A stretch of 64,000 nt of DNA from Candidatus Binatia bacterium (GCA_951812575.1 OX638322.1:960850-1024849), one strand, 5' to 3'; shown: positions 42,127 to 51,828, counted from the stretch's first letter. Program-made: numbers and translations. The notes: generated by a model from the letters alone, not told the origin.

Positions 42127-42738
42127 TCAGTCAAGCCGCTGCAATAACTCGCGCGCGGCCTGAGCCGGGTCGGCCGCCGCACTGATGGCCGAAATCATGG
42201 CAATCCCATGCGCCCCGGTCTCCAGTACTTCAGCCACGCGCCCGGTCTTGATCCCGCCAATCGCAAAAACCGGCACTGCACTGTGAGCGACTGCCGCGCG
42301 TAAGCGGTCGAGCCCCTGTGGCTCGCCATAGGCGGCCTTTGAGGGGGTGTAATAAACGGGGCCGAAGACAATAAGATCGGCTTTTTGGGCTGCGTCGATT
42401 TCTTGCGGGGAATGGGTTGAAACACCGATGAGTTTCCCGGCTCCCAGCAGACGGCGGGCGTCTTCAACCGAAAAAGAGTGCTGTCCGAGATGGACGCCGT
42501 CGGCTTCAACGGCGAGAGCGACGTCCAGGCGGTCGTTGACCAGCAGTTGCGCCCGATAGCGCAGGGTCAGCGCCCGAAGCTGCTCGGCTAATGCGTACAG
42601 CTCGCGGCCTTCGAGGTCCTTTTCCCGGAGTTGAACGGCCCGCACCCCGCCGTCGAGGGCGGCGTGCACGACATCGGTGAGGGGCCGGTTGACGGTCTGG
42701 GTGCGGTCGGTGACGAAATACAGGCGAAAGTTGAGCAT
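42127..42738 (-). CDS. thiE: Thiamine-phosphate synthase ThiE
   Basis: A 203-residue TIM-barrel enzyme joining HMP pyrophosphate and thiazole phosphate to thiamine phosphate. Conserved blocks are LYFVTDR at 6-12, VRAVQLREKDLEGRELY near 32-48, LLVNDRLDVALAVEADGVHLGQ near 65-86, IGVSTHSPQE near 103, DLIVFGPVYYTPSK near 119 and PVFAIGGIK near 156. It is last of a minus-strand thiS-thiG-thiE group. A GC-rich repeat lies just upstream of its start. Confidence 0.95.
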   Translation of the reverse strand: MLNFRLYFVTDRTQTVNRPLTDVVHAALDGGVRAVQLREKDLEGRELYALAEQLRALTLRYRAQLLVNDRLDVALAVEADGVHLGQHSFSVEDARRLLGAGKLIGVSTHSPQEIDAAQKADLIVFGPVYYTPSKAAYGEPQGLDRLRAAVAHSAVPVFAIGGIKTGRVAEVLETGAHGIAMISAISAAADPAQAARELLQRLD

Positions 42739-42754
42739 CGGTCGGACGGCTGGG

Positions 42755-42798
42755 GAAACCCACCCCGGCCTTCGGCCACCCCCCCCCCAGAAGGGGAT
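42755..42798. repeat. GC-tract repeat between thiG and thiE
   Basis: A hairpin-forming GGCCTTCGGCC is followed by a run of ten C residues and AGAAGGGGATGG. The structure (GC tract, small GAA-loop hairpin, GC tract) resembles the sequences at 46842-46939. On the transcribed strand it is a G-run that could form a quadruplex between the two genes. Confidence 0.55.
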
Positions 42799-42809
42799 GG
42801 AGTGATTGG

Positions 42810-43592
42810 CTAGGCGATCATTCCGTCGAGTGGGCTGGAGGCGGTGGCGTACAGCTTTTTGCCCATGCGCCCGGCCAGATAGGCTTTGCGCCCGGCTTCC
42901 ACCCCCTGGCGCATGGCATCCGCCATGAGAATGGGATCTTTTGCCGCGGCAATGGCCGTGTTCATCAGTACCGCGTCACAGCCCATCTCCAGGGCAACCG
43001 CGGCGTCCGAGGCCGTGCCCACCCCGGCGTCAACGATCACCGGCACGCTGCTGTGTTCGAGGATGATACGGATATTATACGGATTGCGGATGCCGAGCCC
43101 GGAACCGATGGGCGCCGCCAGCGGCATGACCGCGGCGCAACCCATGTCTTCGAGCTTTTGACAGGAGATCGGGTCGTCATGAATATAGGGCAGGACAATA
43201 AAGCCGTCGTCAACCAGGGTCTTGGCCGCCTCAAGCGTACCCGGAATATCGGGGAAGAGGGTCTTGTCATCGCCAATGACTTCCAGCTTGACCATATTAC
43301 CCACCCCGGCCTCGCGGGCCAGGCGGCAGGTCCGCACCGCGTCGGCGGCGTTATAGCAGCCGGCCGTGTTGGGTAGGATGGTGTACTGCTTGGGGTCAAT
43401 ATAGTCGAGCAGATTTTCCTGGTTGGGGTCGGTGATATTCACGCGGCGGACCGCAACCGTCACAATATCGGCCCCCGAGACCTCAATCGCCCGTTTGGTT
43501 TCCGCGAAATCCTTATACTTGCCCGTGCCGACAATAAGCCTGGAATGATATTCCTTGCCTGCGAGTACAAAGGGGTCTTTGGGGCCTTGCAT
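42810..43592 (-). CDS. thiG: Thiazole synthase ThiG
   Basis: A 260-residue TIM-barrel enzyme that makes the thiazole ring from DXP, dehydroglycine and ThiS thiocarboxylate. It has [13 protein letters not shown] near 17-29, [14 protein letters not shown] near 42 with the Schiff-base Lys later in [16 protein letters not shown] near 103, [10 protein letters not shown] near 130, [15 protein letters not shown] near 149 and [16 protein letters not shown] near 175. ATG 43592 (GAGGACGCC upstream) is chosen over an in-frame one 10 codons earlier. It follows thiS by 35 bases. Confidence 0.96.
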   Translation of the reverse strand: MQGPKDPFVLAGKEYHSRLIVGTGKYKDFAETKRAIEVSGADIVTVAVRRVNITDPNQENLLDYIDPKQYTILPNTAGCYNAADAVRTCRLAREAGVGNMVKLEVIGDDKTLFPDIPGTLEAAKTLVDDGFIVLPYIHDDPISCQKLEDMGCAAVMPLAAPIGSGLGIRNPYNIRIILEHSSVPVIVDAGVGTASDAAVALEMGCDAVLMNTAIAAAKDPILMADAMRQGVEAGRKAYLAGRMGKKLYATASSPLDGMIA

Positions 43593-43627
43593 GGCGTCCT
43601 CACTGTGTTGATCTGTGCGCACTCTGA

Positions 43628-43831
43628 CTAGCAGCCGCCGCCAACGAAGTGTACGATTTCAACCTCATCGTCCGCCTTCAGTGCGCAGTTGACGTACTCG
43701 TCACGGGGAATGATATCCCGGTTGACCTCAACCGCGATCCGCTTATTTCCAAGGCCGAGTTCTTCGACTAAGGCTGCGATAGTGATGCCCTCTCGGCACT
43801 CCCGCACATCGCCGTTGAGCCGCAATGTCAT
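43628..43831 (-). CDS. thiS: Sulfur carrier protein ThiS
   Basis: A 67-residue ubiquitin-like sulfur donor for ThiG. It begins [20 protein letters not shown], contains [20 protein letters not shown] and ends [14 protein letters not shown]. The functional tail is normally Gly-Gly. Here a Cys follows three Gly residues, so one or two residues must be trimmed, or the tail works differently. ATG 43831 gives the family length; an upstream in-frame extension is not ThiS-like. No TPP riboswitch was seen in the 126 bases upstream. Confidence 0.9.
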   Translation of the reverse strand: MTLRLNGDVRECREGITIAALVEELGLGNKRIAVEVNRDIIPRDEYVNCALKADDEVEIVHFVGGGC

Positions 43832-43957
43832 CGCGGCCCACCATATGCCGACGGGTTTCCCTTTACAACCCAGGAGGCTTCTGGTATTCCCCTGTCTGCC
43901 CATCCAGGCATATCTAGATGGACATCTTTCCAACCCGTTATCATCAAGGAGTATCCC

Positions 43958-45544
43958 ATGGCTACTGTCACCCGCGCCCTGATTAGCGTGAGCGACAAAC
44001 GTGGCGTTGTTGATCTGGCCCGTGGCCTGGCCGAGCTTGGTATCGAAATTCTCTCAACCGGCGGCACGGCCAAAGCGCTGACCGCAGCCGGCGTTGCGGT
44101 GACCCTGGTTGAAGACTTTACCGGCTTTCCCGAAATGCTCGATGGTCGGGTCAAGACCCTGCACCCCCGCATACACGCCGGGATTCTGCACCGCCGGAGC
44201 GACCCCAGCCATCTCCGGGCCATGACTGAGCATGATCTCAAGGCCATTGATCTGGTGGTGGTCAACCTCTACCCGTTCGAACAAACCGTGGCCAGGCCGG
44301 ACTGCCGCTTTGCCGATGCGATTGAAAACATCGATATCGGCGGGCCGTCTCTCTTGCGCGCTTCAGCCAAAAATCACGCCGACGTGGGCGTCGTTGTTGA
44401 CCCGGACGATTATCCGGTCATTCTGACCGCGCTCACACAGGACGGCGCCCTGTCGGCCGAGTACAAGCTCGCCCTGGCCAAGAAAGCCTTCCGGCTCACC
44501 GCTCGCTACGATGGCGCCATTGCCGATTACCTGGGCAGCCTCGACGGAGAAGAGCGCCGGCCTTTTGGCGACACCCTGCATCTGCAATACACCAAGGCCC
44601 AGGACCTCCGCTACGGAGAAAATCCGCACCAGTCCGCGGCCTTTTACCGCAGCCCGGTCGTCCGGGAAGCGTGTATTGCCAACGCCACACAGCTCCAGGG
44701 CAAGGAGCTGTCGTATAATAATATTGTGGATGCCAACGCCGCGTTTGCCCTGCTCCAGGAGTTTGATGAAACGGCCGCGGTGGCCATCAAGCATACCAAC
44801 CCGTGCGGCGTGGCCACCTCGACGGAGTCTCTGGCCGACGCCTTTCGGAAGACGCGCGCCTGCGATCCGGTTTCCATCTTTGGCGGGATTGTTGGTTTGA
44901 ATCGTGAGGTTGATACGGCGACCGCCCAGGAAATCCTGAACCTGTACGAACAGGGCTTTCTTGAGATTGTGCTCGCCCCCGGCTATGCGGCCCCGGCCCT
45001 GGAGATGCTGGCCTCGTCCAAGCGACTCCAGAACATCCGCTTGCTGGAAATCCCGGAGATCGTCGACGCGCAGCCGGCCCGCTACGAGGCCAAACCGATT
45101 GCCGGCGGCCTGCTGTATCAGGAACGCGATACCGGCCAAGTCAATGTGCAAGACTGCGAGGTCGTGACCAAGCGTCGGCCGACCGACGCGGAGTACCAGG
45201 CATTGGCCTTTGCCTGGCGGGTGTGCAAACACGTCAAGTCCAACGCCATTGTGCTGACCTCAAGCGATCAGGTTGTTGGTGTGGGCGCCGGTCAGATGAG
45301 CCGGGTTGACTCGGCCAAGATCGCCGTCTCCCGGGCACACGACCTCGGGCTGGACACCCACGGTAGCGTGGTCGGCTCGGACGCGTTTTTTCCCTTTCGT
45401 GATGGGCTCGACGTGGTGGCTCAGGCCGGCGCAACCGCCGCGATTCAGCCCGGCGGCAGCCTGCGCGACAAGGATGTTATCGCGGCTGCGGATGAGCACG
45501 GCATGGCCATGCTGGTCACCGGCATGCGGCATTTTCGGCATTAG
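43958..45544 (+). CDS. purH: Bifunctional AICAR transformylase / IMP cyclohydrolase
   Basis: A 528-residue enzyme for the last two steps of IMP synthesis. The cyclohydrolase domain (about 1-200) has [19 protein letters not shown] near 6, [11 protein letters not shown] near 30, [20 protein letters not shown] near 53 and [19 protein letters not shown] near 124. The transformylase domain has [14 protein letters not shown] near 212, [13 protein letters not shown] near 247, [11 protein letters not shown] near 275 and [13 protein letters not shown] near 473. AAGGAGT precedes the ATG. It is followed 19 bases on by purD. Confidence 0.97.
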   Translation: MATVTRALISVSDKRGVVDLARGLAELGIEILSTGGTAKALTAAGVAVTLVEDFTGFPEMLDGRVKTLHPRIHAGILHRRSDPSHLRAMTEHDLKAIDLVVVNLYPFEQTVARPDCRFADAIENIDIGGPSLLRASAKNHADVGVVVDPDDYPVILTALTQDGALSAEYKLALAKKAFRLTARYDGAIADYLGSLDGEERRPFGDTLHLQYTKAQDLRYGENPHQSAAFYRSPVVREACIANATQLQGKELSYNNIVDANAAFALLQEFDETAAVAIKHTNPCGVATSTESLADAFRKTRACDPVSIFGGIVGLNREVDTATAQEILNLYEQGFLEIVLAPGYAAPALEMLASSKRLQNIRLLEIPEIVDAQPARYEAKPIAGGLLYQERDTGQVNVQDCEVVTKRRPTDAEYQALAFAWRVCKHVKSNAIVLTSSDQVVGVGAGQMSRVDSAKIAVSRAHDLGLDTHGSVVGSDAFFPFRDGLDVVAQAGATAAIQPGGSLRDKDVIAAADEHGMAMLVTGMRHFRH

Positions 45545-45563
45545 CCATGATTCGGCGTTAGCA

Positions 45564-46835
45564 ATGAAAATATTGGTGATCGGCAGCGGCGGCCGGGAAC
45601 ACGCCCTAGTGTGGAAAATTCGCCAGAGCCCGCGCGTCTCAAAAATCTACTGTGCGCCGGGCAACGCCGGGATTGCCGACCAGGCCGAGCCGGTTGCGCT
45701 GGCCGCGGATGACGTCGATGGGCTGTGCGCGTTTGCGGAAAAAGAACGGATAGGGCTGACGATTGTCGGTCCTGAGTTGCCGCTGAGTCTCGGGATCGTC
45801 GATCTGTTTGAGTCGCGGGGTCTGCGCGTGTTTGGCCCGAACCGGGCTGCGGCTCAACTCGAAAGCAGCAAAGCCTTTACCAAAGAACTCTTGCAGCAGC
45901 AGAGTGTGCCCACCGCCGCCTTTGGCGTGTTTCACGACCCGGACGAAGCCAGCCGCTATATCGAAAAAGTCGGGGCGCCGATTGTGGTCAAAGCCGACGG
46001 ACTGGCCGCGGGGAAAGGCGTCCTGTTGTGTGCCACCCAGGCCGAAGCCCAGGCCGCAATCACTACCATTATGCGCGAGCGTCAGTTTGGCGCAGCGGGC
46101 GACCAGGTGGTGATTGAAGAGTTTTTACGCGGCGACGAGGCTTCGTTTCTGGCGTTGACAGACGGAAGCCATATTCTTCCTCTGGCTTCTTCTCAGGATC
46201 ATAAGCAAGTCTTTGACGGCGACCAAGGGCCGAATACCGGTGGGATGGGAGCCTATTCGCCGGCGCCGGTCGTCACCCCGGCGCTGACCGATCAGATTGT
46301 GCAGGGCATTCTCACTCCGGTCGTCCAGGGGCTCAGACAACGCAACATTGTGTATAAAGGTGTCCTGTACGCCGGGCTGATGATCCACCACGGTCAGGCG
46401 AAAGTCCTTGAATTCAACGTCCGCTTTGGTGACCCGGAATGTCAGCCGCTCATGCTGCGCCTCAAGTCAGACCTCGTCGAGGTCATGCAGGCCGTGGTTG
46501 ATGAGCGTCTCGACCAGGTGAGCCTCGACTGGGATGACCGCGCTGCGGTGTGTGTCGTGCTCACGGCCGAGGGCTATCCGGGCAGCTATGAGAAGGGGCG
46601 GGCAATTGCCGGGCTGGAGCAATTCGCGGACTGGCAGGACGGGGCGATTTTTCATGCCGGCACAAAACGGCAGGCAGACGCGCTGGTCACCAGTGGGGGC
46701 CGCGTGCTGGGTGTGACCGCGACCGGGACGGATATTCGTCAGGCCATTGCGACAACCTATCAGGCGGTGCAACGTATTTCGTGGCCGGGTATGCACTATC
46801 GGCGGGATATCGGCCAGCGAGCGCTGGCAGGCTAA
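45564..46835 (+). CDS. purD: Phosphoribosylamine-glycine ligase PurD
   Basis: A 423-residue ATP-grasp enzyme joining glycine to phosphoribosylamine. It begins MKILVIGSGGREHALVWKI. The ATP-grasp loop is VVKADGLAAGKGVLLC near 141-156. It continues EEFLRGDEASFLALTDG near 185, DHKQVFDGDQGPNTGGMGAYSP near 211 and LEFNVRFGDPECQPLM near 280. ATG 45564 starts 19 bases after the purH stop. A tandem GC-rich repeat follows its stop. Confidence 0.97.
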   Translation: MKILVIGSGGREHALVWKIRQSPRVSKIYCAPGNAGIADQAEPVALAADDVDGLCAFAEKERIGLTIVGPELPLSLGIVDLFESRGLRVFGPNRAAAQLESSKAFTKELLQQQSVPTAAFGVFHDPDEASRYIEKVGAPIVVKADGLAAGKGVLLCATQAEAQAAITTIMRERQFGAAGDQVVIEEFLRGDEASFLALTDGSHILPLASSQDHKQVFDGDQGPNTGGMGAYSPAPVVTPALTDQIVQGILTPVVQGLRQRNIVYKGVLYAGLMIHHGQAKVLEFNVRFGDPECQPLMLRLKSDLVEVMQAVVDERLDQVSLDWDDRAAVCVVLTAEGYPGSYEKGRAIAGLEQFADWQDGAIFHAGTKRQADALVTSGGRVLGVTATGTDIRQAIATTYQAVQRISWPGMHYRRDIGQRALAG

Positions 46836-46841
46836 AACCGA

Positions 46842-46939
46842 AGGTCCCCCCCTTCTTTAAGGGGGAAGCCCGAAGGGCAGGGGGCAAACTGGAGGCCCCC
46901 CCTTCTTTAAGGGGGAAGCCCGAAGGGCAGGGGGCAAAA
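46842..46939. repeat. Tandem repeat, two copies of about 47 bp
   Basis: Copies at 46842-46888 and 46893-46939 have a 51-base period. They are nearly identical: a C-run, CTTCTTTAAGGGGGAAGC, then CCGAAGGGCAGGGGGCAAA. Each contains inner hairpins CCCCC/GGGGG and GCCCGAAGGGC. The second copy ends 6 bases before the DUF1015 gene and overlaps its ribosome-binding region, leaving no clear Shine-Dalgarno site. Confidence 0.92.
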
Positions 46940-46944
46940 GAACC

Positions 46945-48222
46945 ATGGCACAGATTCGTCCCTTTCGCGCGCTGCGCTATAATCCGACAGTGGTTGGCGA
47001 TTTGAAAAACGTCGTCTCCCCGCCGTATGACGTGATCAGTCCACAACAACAAACGCTCCTCCACCTTCAGAGTCCGTATAACGCTACCCATCTCGATTTC
47101 AATACGGCAGACGATCCCTATACGACAGCGGCCCAGACCTTTCAGACCTGGCTGTCCCAGCAGGTTGTCCAGCCCGACCCGGAGCCCGGCTTCTATTGCT
47201 ACACGCAGGAGTTCACGCTCCAGGACGGCCAGTCACGGCGCCGGACCGGTATTTTTGCTGCGCTACGGGTTGAAGATTTCGAGTCCGGGGTCATTCGCCC
47301 GCACGAACGCACCTTTGAGCGGGCCAAAAAAGATCGCCTCGCCCTGCTGCGTGCCTGCCGGGCGCACCTGAGTTCGATCTTCTGTCTCTACGCCGGCTCA
47401 GGCTGGTCGCTCGAACACACGCTCCGGGATGCCCTCGCCCGGCCGGCTGCGGTTGAGATCGCAGACGACGCGGGTGTCACTCATCGGCTGTGGCCCATTC
47501 AGGATCCGGCAACCATTGCGGACATTACGGCTCAGCTCTCTGACAAATCACTGATTATCGCCGACGGTCATCACCGCTATGAAACTGCGCTGCAATACAG
47601 CCGCGAGCGGACGGCGGAAACCGGCGCCGGCGAAGACCGGCCCTTTCAGTACGTTCTGGCGTATTTGACCGGGGCCGAGGATAGCGGCCTGACTATCCTC
47701 CCAACCCATCGGCTCATCCGGCAGACCCGCCTGCCCAGTCCGACCAGCCTGCAAGCCGTTCTCAAGCGCGACTTTCGACTGGCCCGCTATGCGCCGGCCC
47801 ACCGTCAGGCGTTTCTCAACGCCCTTTCGGCACCCGGCCCGGAGCGCCGCATCGGATGCGTCATGGCCGGAGCCGAGCATGACTGGCTGTTGTCCTTTGA
47901 TGACCGCGTGACGCACGGCCTGCCCGCCTCGGCCGCCATGCGGGCGCTGGATGTCACCGTGTTGCACGATGTGCTGTTCGAGCGTTTTCTGGGCCTACCG
48001 CCTGATGTCCAAAGGCAGGCCGTCTCGTATACGAGCGATACTGACGAGGCGCTGCAACGTGTGACCGCAGGGGACGCTCAGGCCGCTTTTCTCCTGCGCT
48101 CAACAACTTTCGAGCAGATTCAGCAGGTGTGTGAAAACGGCGAGACCATGCCGCAGAAGTCAACCTATTTCTATCCCAAGCTGCTGACCGGCCTCGTGTT
48201 CTACCACCTGGAACAGGACTAG
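46945..48222 (+). CDS. DUF1015 family protein
   Basis: A 425-residue protein of the COG4198 group. Typical blocks are AQIRPFRALRYNP at the start, VVSPPYDVISPQQQ near 28, GVIRPHERTFERAKKDRL near 113, LIIADGHHRYETALQY near 204 and KSTYFYPKLLTGLVFY at the C-terminus. Function is unproven; the HHRYET motif suggests a nucleotide or metal site. It lies downstream of purD, from which it is separated by a tandem repeat that may affect its translation. Confidence 0.9.
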   Translation: MAQIRPFRALRYNPTVVGDLKNVVSPPYDVISPQQQTLLHLQSPYNATHLDFNTADDPYTTAAQTFQTWLSQQVVQPDPEPGFYCYTQEFTLQDGQSRRRTGIFAALRVEDFESGVIRPHERTFERAKKDRLALLRACRAHLSSIFCLYAGSGWSLEHTLRDALARPAAVEIADDAGVTHRLWPIQDPATIADITAQLSDKSLIIADGHHRYETALQYSRERTAETGAGEDRPFQYVLAYLTGAEDSGLTILPTHRLIRQTRLPSPTSLQAVLKRDFRLARYAPAHRQAFLNALSAPGPERRIGCVMAGAEHDWLLSFDDRVTHGLPASAAMRALDVTVLHDVLFERFLGLPPDVQRQAVSYTSDTDEALQRVTAGDAQAAFLLRSTTFEQIQQVCENGETMPQKSTYFYPKLLTGLVFYHLEQD

Positions 48223-48238
48223 CTGCGGGCAGCGTCGA

Positions 48239-48865
48239 TCAGAATCGTCGTCCGCCGCCACCACCGCCGCCAAACCGCCGTCGTTCCGGTGGACGGGCGG
48301 CGTTGACCTTCAGGACCCGACCCAGGACCTCTTGGCCGTTAAATTTCTCGATAATCGCGTCGGCCTCTTCTTTCGAGCCCATTTCGACAAAGGCGAAGCC
48401 CTTTGATTGCCCGGAGAAGCGGTCGGTGACAACGCTGACCGAACTGACCGTGCCAACCTCGGCAAAGACTTTTTCCAGGTCGGTGTTGCCCGCGGAATAG
48501 GGCAGGTTGCCGACAAAGAGTCGCGTGCCGGATGACTGACGGGGCGGTGAGGGCGGTCGGCTCCCAACCGGGGAAGGTCTGCCACGCCCGCTATCCCGAA
48601 TGGGTGAGGGGCCACCCCGGCCGGGTTTGACCTCGTTGACAGTGAGAGCCTGTCCCTCGACTTCTTTGCCATTCAGGTCTGAGATGGCCGCCTGGGCGGC
48701 TCCTTCCGTCTCCATTTCGATGAAACCGAACCCCCGCGACAGACCGGTGGCCGGGTCGGTGATGAGTTCGGCAGACTGAAGGCTCCCAAATGGGGTGAAT
48801 AAGTCTTCAAGCTCTGGAAAGCAGAGCATGGGGGGGAGATTACCAACGTACAGTTTGACAGCCAA
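48239..48865 (-). CDS. RNA-binding protein with two RRM domains
   Basis: A 208-residue protein with two complete RRMs. RRM1 (about 2-78) has RNP2 KLYVGNLP and RNP1 RGFGFIEM. A Gly/Pro/Arg/Ser-rich linker follows (about 80-113). RRM2 (about 115-192) has RNP2 RLFVGNLPY and RNP1 KGFAFVEM. The C-terminus is an RGG-like tail (RRRFGGGGGGGRRF). Most bacterial RRM proteins have one domain, so the tandem form is notable. TTG at 48865, with AGGAGA 9 bases upstream, is the likely start; a longer frame upstream is not RRM-like. Confidence 0.88.
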   Translation of the reverse strand: MAVKLYVGNLPPMLCFPELEDLFTPFGSLQSAELITDPATGLSRGFGFIEMETEGAAQAAISDLNGKEVEGQALTVNEVKPGRGGPSPIRDSGRGRPSPVGSRPPSPPRQSSGTRLFVGNLPYSAGNTDLEKVFAEVGTVSSVSVVTDRFSGQSKGFAFVEMGSKEEADAIIEKFNGQEVLGRVLKVNAARPPERRRFGGGGGGGRRF

Positions 48866-49061
48866 AAATATGTCTCCTCTCGTTCCGTCTCGCCTTATCC
48901 ACCCTGTCGATTCTGAGGTGGGGATGGAAAGTAGCAAATTCTCTTTTTGATTACAATAAAAGAAGAAGGGCGTATCCAGGCGTTCATTGTCCCCCTAGCG
49001 GTGAGATGATAGCATTTTTATTTTGAGCAGACTCCAACCTGATACTCCGCTTTGGTATAAT

Positions 49062-49985
49062 ATGGATACGCAAGCCTCGACCCATAGTCCGGCCCTGTCG
49101 GCGGTTATTCTGAGCGGTGGAAAAAGCTCGCGTATGGGCAGGCCGAAGGCGCTGCTGCCCTTTGACGGCAAGCCGCTCATCGCTCATCTGGTTGAGCGCC
49201 TGTCCCGACGCTTTGCCGATATCGTTGTGGTCGCCGCGCCGGACCAGACCCTGCCGTCCCTGCCGGTCACGCTCGTTCACGATGCCGTGGCTCATCAGGG
49301 TCCGGTCGGAGGCATCTGCTACGGCCTGCAAGCGATCCGCGGTGCGGCAGCCTTTGTCACGTCGTGCGATGTGCCCTTTCTCCAGTTGCCCTTTATCGAC
49401 TATCTCGTCTCGCAGCTTGATCATAACGGTCGTGGCTATGATGTGGTCGTTCCCGTTTGGCAAGACCGGCTTCAGCCGCTGCACGCCGTGTATCGTCGGA
49501 GTGTCGTCCCCCATTTACAAGAACAGCTCGCCACCCAGCGCCTCCGCCCGGTCTATTTGTATGACACCGTGCCAACCCGAAAAGTGCCGGCGGCGGAGAT
49601 CAAACGCTTTGACCCCGAGGGGCTGAGTTTTCTCAATATGAACACCCAGGAAGACTATCAAGCCGCCCTGGCCCACTGGCGGACGTTGTCGGCGCCCATT
49701 TCCTGCACGGTTGAGTTATTCGGCGTTGCGCGCCTGACCGCACATACCCCACGCGTCCCGCTGACCCTCTCGGCGGAGGCAACGCTCGGGGACGCGCTGA
49801 CTGTCTTGGGAACGGAATGTCCCGCCCTCCTGGGTTCGGTGCTGTCTGCGGATGATGCGGGGTACACCAGCTTACGGAACGGATATACCTGCAATATCAA
49901 TGGGAAAGACTTCGTTCGAGACGCACACACCCGTCTCCGGGCAGGTGACAGCCTGTTGATCTTGTCGAGCGATGCGGGCGGATAA
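49062..49985 (+). CDS. mobA: MobA-MoaD fusion (molybdopterin nucleotidyltransferase plus ubiquitin-like carrier)
   Basis: 307 residues. Residues about 10-200 are a MobA nucleotidyltransferase: AVILSGGKSSRMGRPKALLP near 14, HQGPVGGICYGL near 79 and FVTSCDVPFLQL near 98. Residues about 220-307 are a MoaD/ThiS-like beta-grasp domain ending in Gly-Gly (SSDAGG), the site of thiocarboxylation. A natural fusion would link cofactor sulfuration and nucleotide attachment. ATG 49062 is the probable start, though a TTG 13 codons earlier is in frame. It is followed 3 bases on by an aldehyde ferredoxin oxidoreductase gene. Confidence 0.85.
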   Translation: MDTQASTHSPALSAVILSGGKSSRMGRPKALLPFDGKPLIAHLVERLSRRFADIVVVAAPDQTLPSLPVTLVHDAVAHQGPVGGICYGLQAIRGAAAFVTSCDVPFLQLPFIDYLVSQLDHNGRGYDVVVPVWQDRLQPLHAVYRRSVVPHLQEQLATQRLRPVYLYDTVPTRKVPAAEIKRFDPEGLSFLNMNTQEDYQAALAHWRTLSAPISCTVELFGVARLTAHTPRVPLTLSAEATLGDALTVLGTECPALLGSVLSADDAGYTSLRNGYTCNINGKDFVRDAHTRLRAGDSLLILSSDAGG

Positions 49986-49988
49986 ACC

Positions 49989-51791
49989 ATGTACGGGTTC
50001 CACGGCCGTCTGCTGCGTATAGACCTCACGACGCAGTCGTACACCTGGCAGGACATCGAAGCGTCCCGTCTCCAGGCGGTGCTGGGCGGTGTGGGCCTGG
50101 GTGCGTCTTTGCTGTACGAGTACGCCCCCCCTCGTGTGGAACCGTTCTCGGCCGATAATCCCCTCATTTTCACCAGCGCTCCACTGGTCGGAACGGGCCT
50201 GACCACCACCGCCAAGTATGCCGTTGTTACCAAGTCGCCCCTGACCGGTTTTATTGCGGATTCCCTCTCTTCCAGTTTTTTTGCCCTGGAGCTCAAGCGG
50301 GTCGGGGTCGATGCGCTGGTGATTACCGGTGCGGCCGAGCACCCTACCTATCTGCTGATAACGGACGCCGGAGTCGAGTTCCGAACGGCAGCCCATCTGG
50401 CGGGACTGAGCGCCCAGGAAACCGAAGAGCGTATTCGGCACGCCGACCGCACGGCCCAGGGGGCGGAGGTCCGGGTGGCCGCCATCGGGCGGGCAGGGGA
50501 AAATCTCATTCGTTTTGCGACCCTCAGCAACGAGGGCCGGCACGCCGGACGGGGTGGCGTCGGAGCGGTGTTCGGCGCCAAGAAACTCAAGGCCGTTGCC
50601 CTGCGGGGTCAGCGCCGGGTGGCAGTGGCCGATAAGAATGCGGTGGAAAAAATAGCCGCTACATTACGTGAGCGGAGTGTCGGGCCGCACACGGCAAAAT
50701 ACCGCGAGATTGGAACGGTGGCGAATCTGGCAGTCTTCGACCGGCTAGGCAGTCTGCCGACCTATAATTTTCAGAATGCTCCGTTCGCCCGGGCAGAAGC
50801 ACTCAGCGGGGAAGCCTTTATCACCAATGGTTTCAGTCAGACGCACGGCTGTGCCGCATGCACAATTCGATGTGAGCGCCTGTTTCAATCCCTGAGTGGT
50901 GAGGCCCAACGACTTGAGTATGAAACCCTCTTTGCGTTGGGTCCGCTGTGCGGCATTGAGGAGCCGGACGCCGTGCTGCGGGCCGCCCGGCTGTGCGACC
51001 AGCACGGGCTGGACACCATTAGTACCGGCGGCACTCTCGCCTGGGCGGCGGAATGCGCGGACAAGGGCCTCTGGCCCGAGCTGCGCGCGACGGGGCTGTC
51101 CTTTGGCAATGCGGAGGCAATGCTCGCCCTGATTTCGGACATTGCCCACAGACGAGGAGTGGGGGCGGTCCTGGCCGAGGGCTCGCGGCGGGCGGCCGCC
51201 CACATCGGGGCCGAAGCGGAGGGCTTCGCCATGCAGGTTAAAGGCATGGAGCTGCCGGGCTACGAGCCGCGCAGCCTCAAGACCATGGCGCTCGGTCTGG
51301 CGGTCAGTCCACGCGGGGCCTGCCATAACCGTTCGGGGGCGTATGAGGCGGACTTCTCGGGTCAAGTCGATCGTCTGCAAGCCGATGCCGGCCGTGGAGC
51401 GCTGGTTGCCGCGTCCGAAGATTTCTCCGCGGTCCTGGATTCACTAATTGTGTGTAAGTTTTTACGTAAGTGTTTTGATGATTTTTACGTCGAAGCAGCC
51501 CAGCTTATGAGCGCGGTAACGGGGTGGGATTACACCGCTGCCAATCTCATGCGGGTTGGCGAACGTATCAACACGCTCAAGAAATTGTTTAATATGCGCG
51601 AGGGCTGGCGGCCCGCGGACGACTGGCTGCCGCCCCGCCTCTTAACCGAGCCGTTGTCGAGTGGCGTTGTTCAGGGAGTGAGCCTGACCCCGGATGAGCT
51701 CCGCCTGATGATTCAAAGCTATTATGCCGCCCGAGGCTGGAACGAGCAGGGATTGGTCAAGGAGGAGAAAAAGCGGGAATTGGGGCTCTGA
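49989..51791 (+). CDS. Aldehyde ferredoxin oxidoreductase family enzyme
   Basis: A 600-residue tungsten- or molybdenum-pterin enzyme oxidising aldehydes with ferredoxin. It begins MYGFHGRLLRIDLTTQ. The AOR N-domain has LGGVGLGASLLYEYAPP near 32 and IGRAGENLIRFATLSNEGRH near 158. The [4Fe-4S] ligands are CAACTIRC near 287 and a C-terminal Cys in LIVCKFLRKCF near 489. Other AOR-like blocks are GGTLAWAAECADKG near 346 and AVSPRGACHNRS near 437. It directly follows the MobA-MoaD gene, so its cofactor may depend on that protein. Confidence 0.92.
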   Translation: MYGFHGRLLRIDLTTQSYTWQDIEASRLQAVLGGVGLGASLLYEYAPPRVEPFSADNPLIFTSAPLVGTGLTTTAKYAVVTKSPLTGFIADSLSSSFFALELKRVGVDALVITGAAEHPTYLLITDAGVEFRTAAHLAGLSAQETEERIRHADRTAQGAEVRVAAIGRAGENLIRFATLSNEGRHAGRGGVGAVFGAKKLKAVALRGQRRVAVADKNAVEKIAATLRERSVGPHTAKYREIGTVANLAVFDRLGSLPTYNFQNAPFARAEALSGEAFITNGFSQTHGCAACTIRCERLFQSLSGEAQRLEYETLFALGPLCGIEEPDAVLRAARLCDQHGLDTISTGGTLAWAAECADKGLWPELRATGLSFGNAEAMLALISDIAHRRGVGAVLAEGSRRAAAHIGAEAEGFAMQVKGMELPGYEPRSLKTMALGLAVSPRGACHNRSGAYEADFSGQVDRLQADAGRGALVAASEDFSAVLDSLIVCKFLRKCFDDFYVEAAQLMSAVTGWDYTAANLMRVGERINTLKKLFNMREGWRPADDWLPPRLLTEPLSSGVVQGVSLTPDELRLMIQSYYAARGWNEQGLVKEEKKRELGL

Positions 51792-51828
51792 GGTCCATGT
51801 CAAAGGTAGAAAGACTGGAGGACCTGTA

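Noticed and set aside
43832..43957. TPP riboswitch upstream of thiSGE
   Set aside because: Neither the CTGAGA nor the ACCTGATCTGG-type conserved segments of a TPP riboswitch occur in the 126 bases upstream of thiS.
46842..46939. CRISPR array
   Set aside because: Only two copies with a 4-base gap between them; no spacers, no cas genes. It is a tandem duplication.
49056..49061. Perfect TATAAT box just before the MobA-MoaD ATG
   Set aside because: No -35 box at proper spacing, and transcription from it would start inside the coding sequence; likely coincidental unless the gene starts farther downstream.
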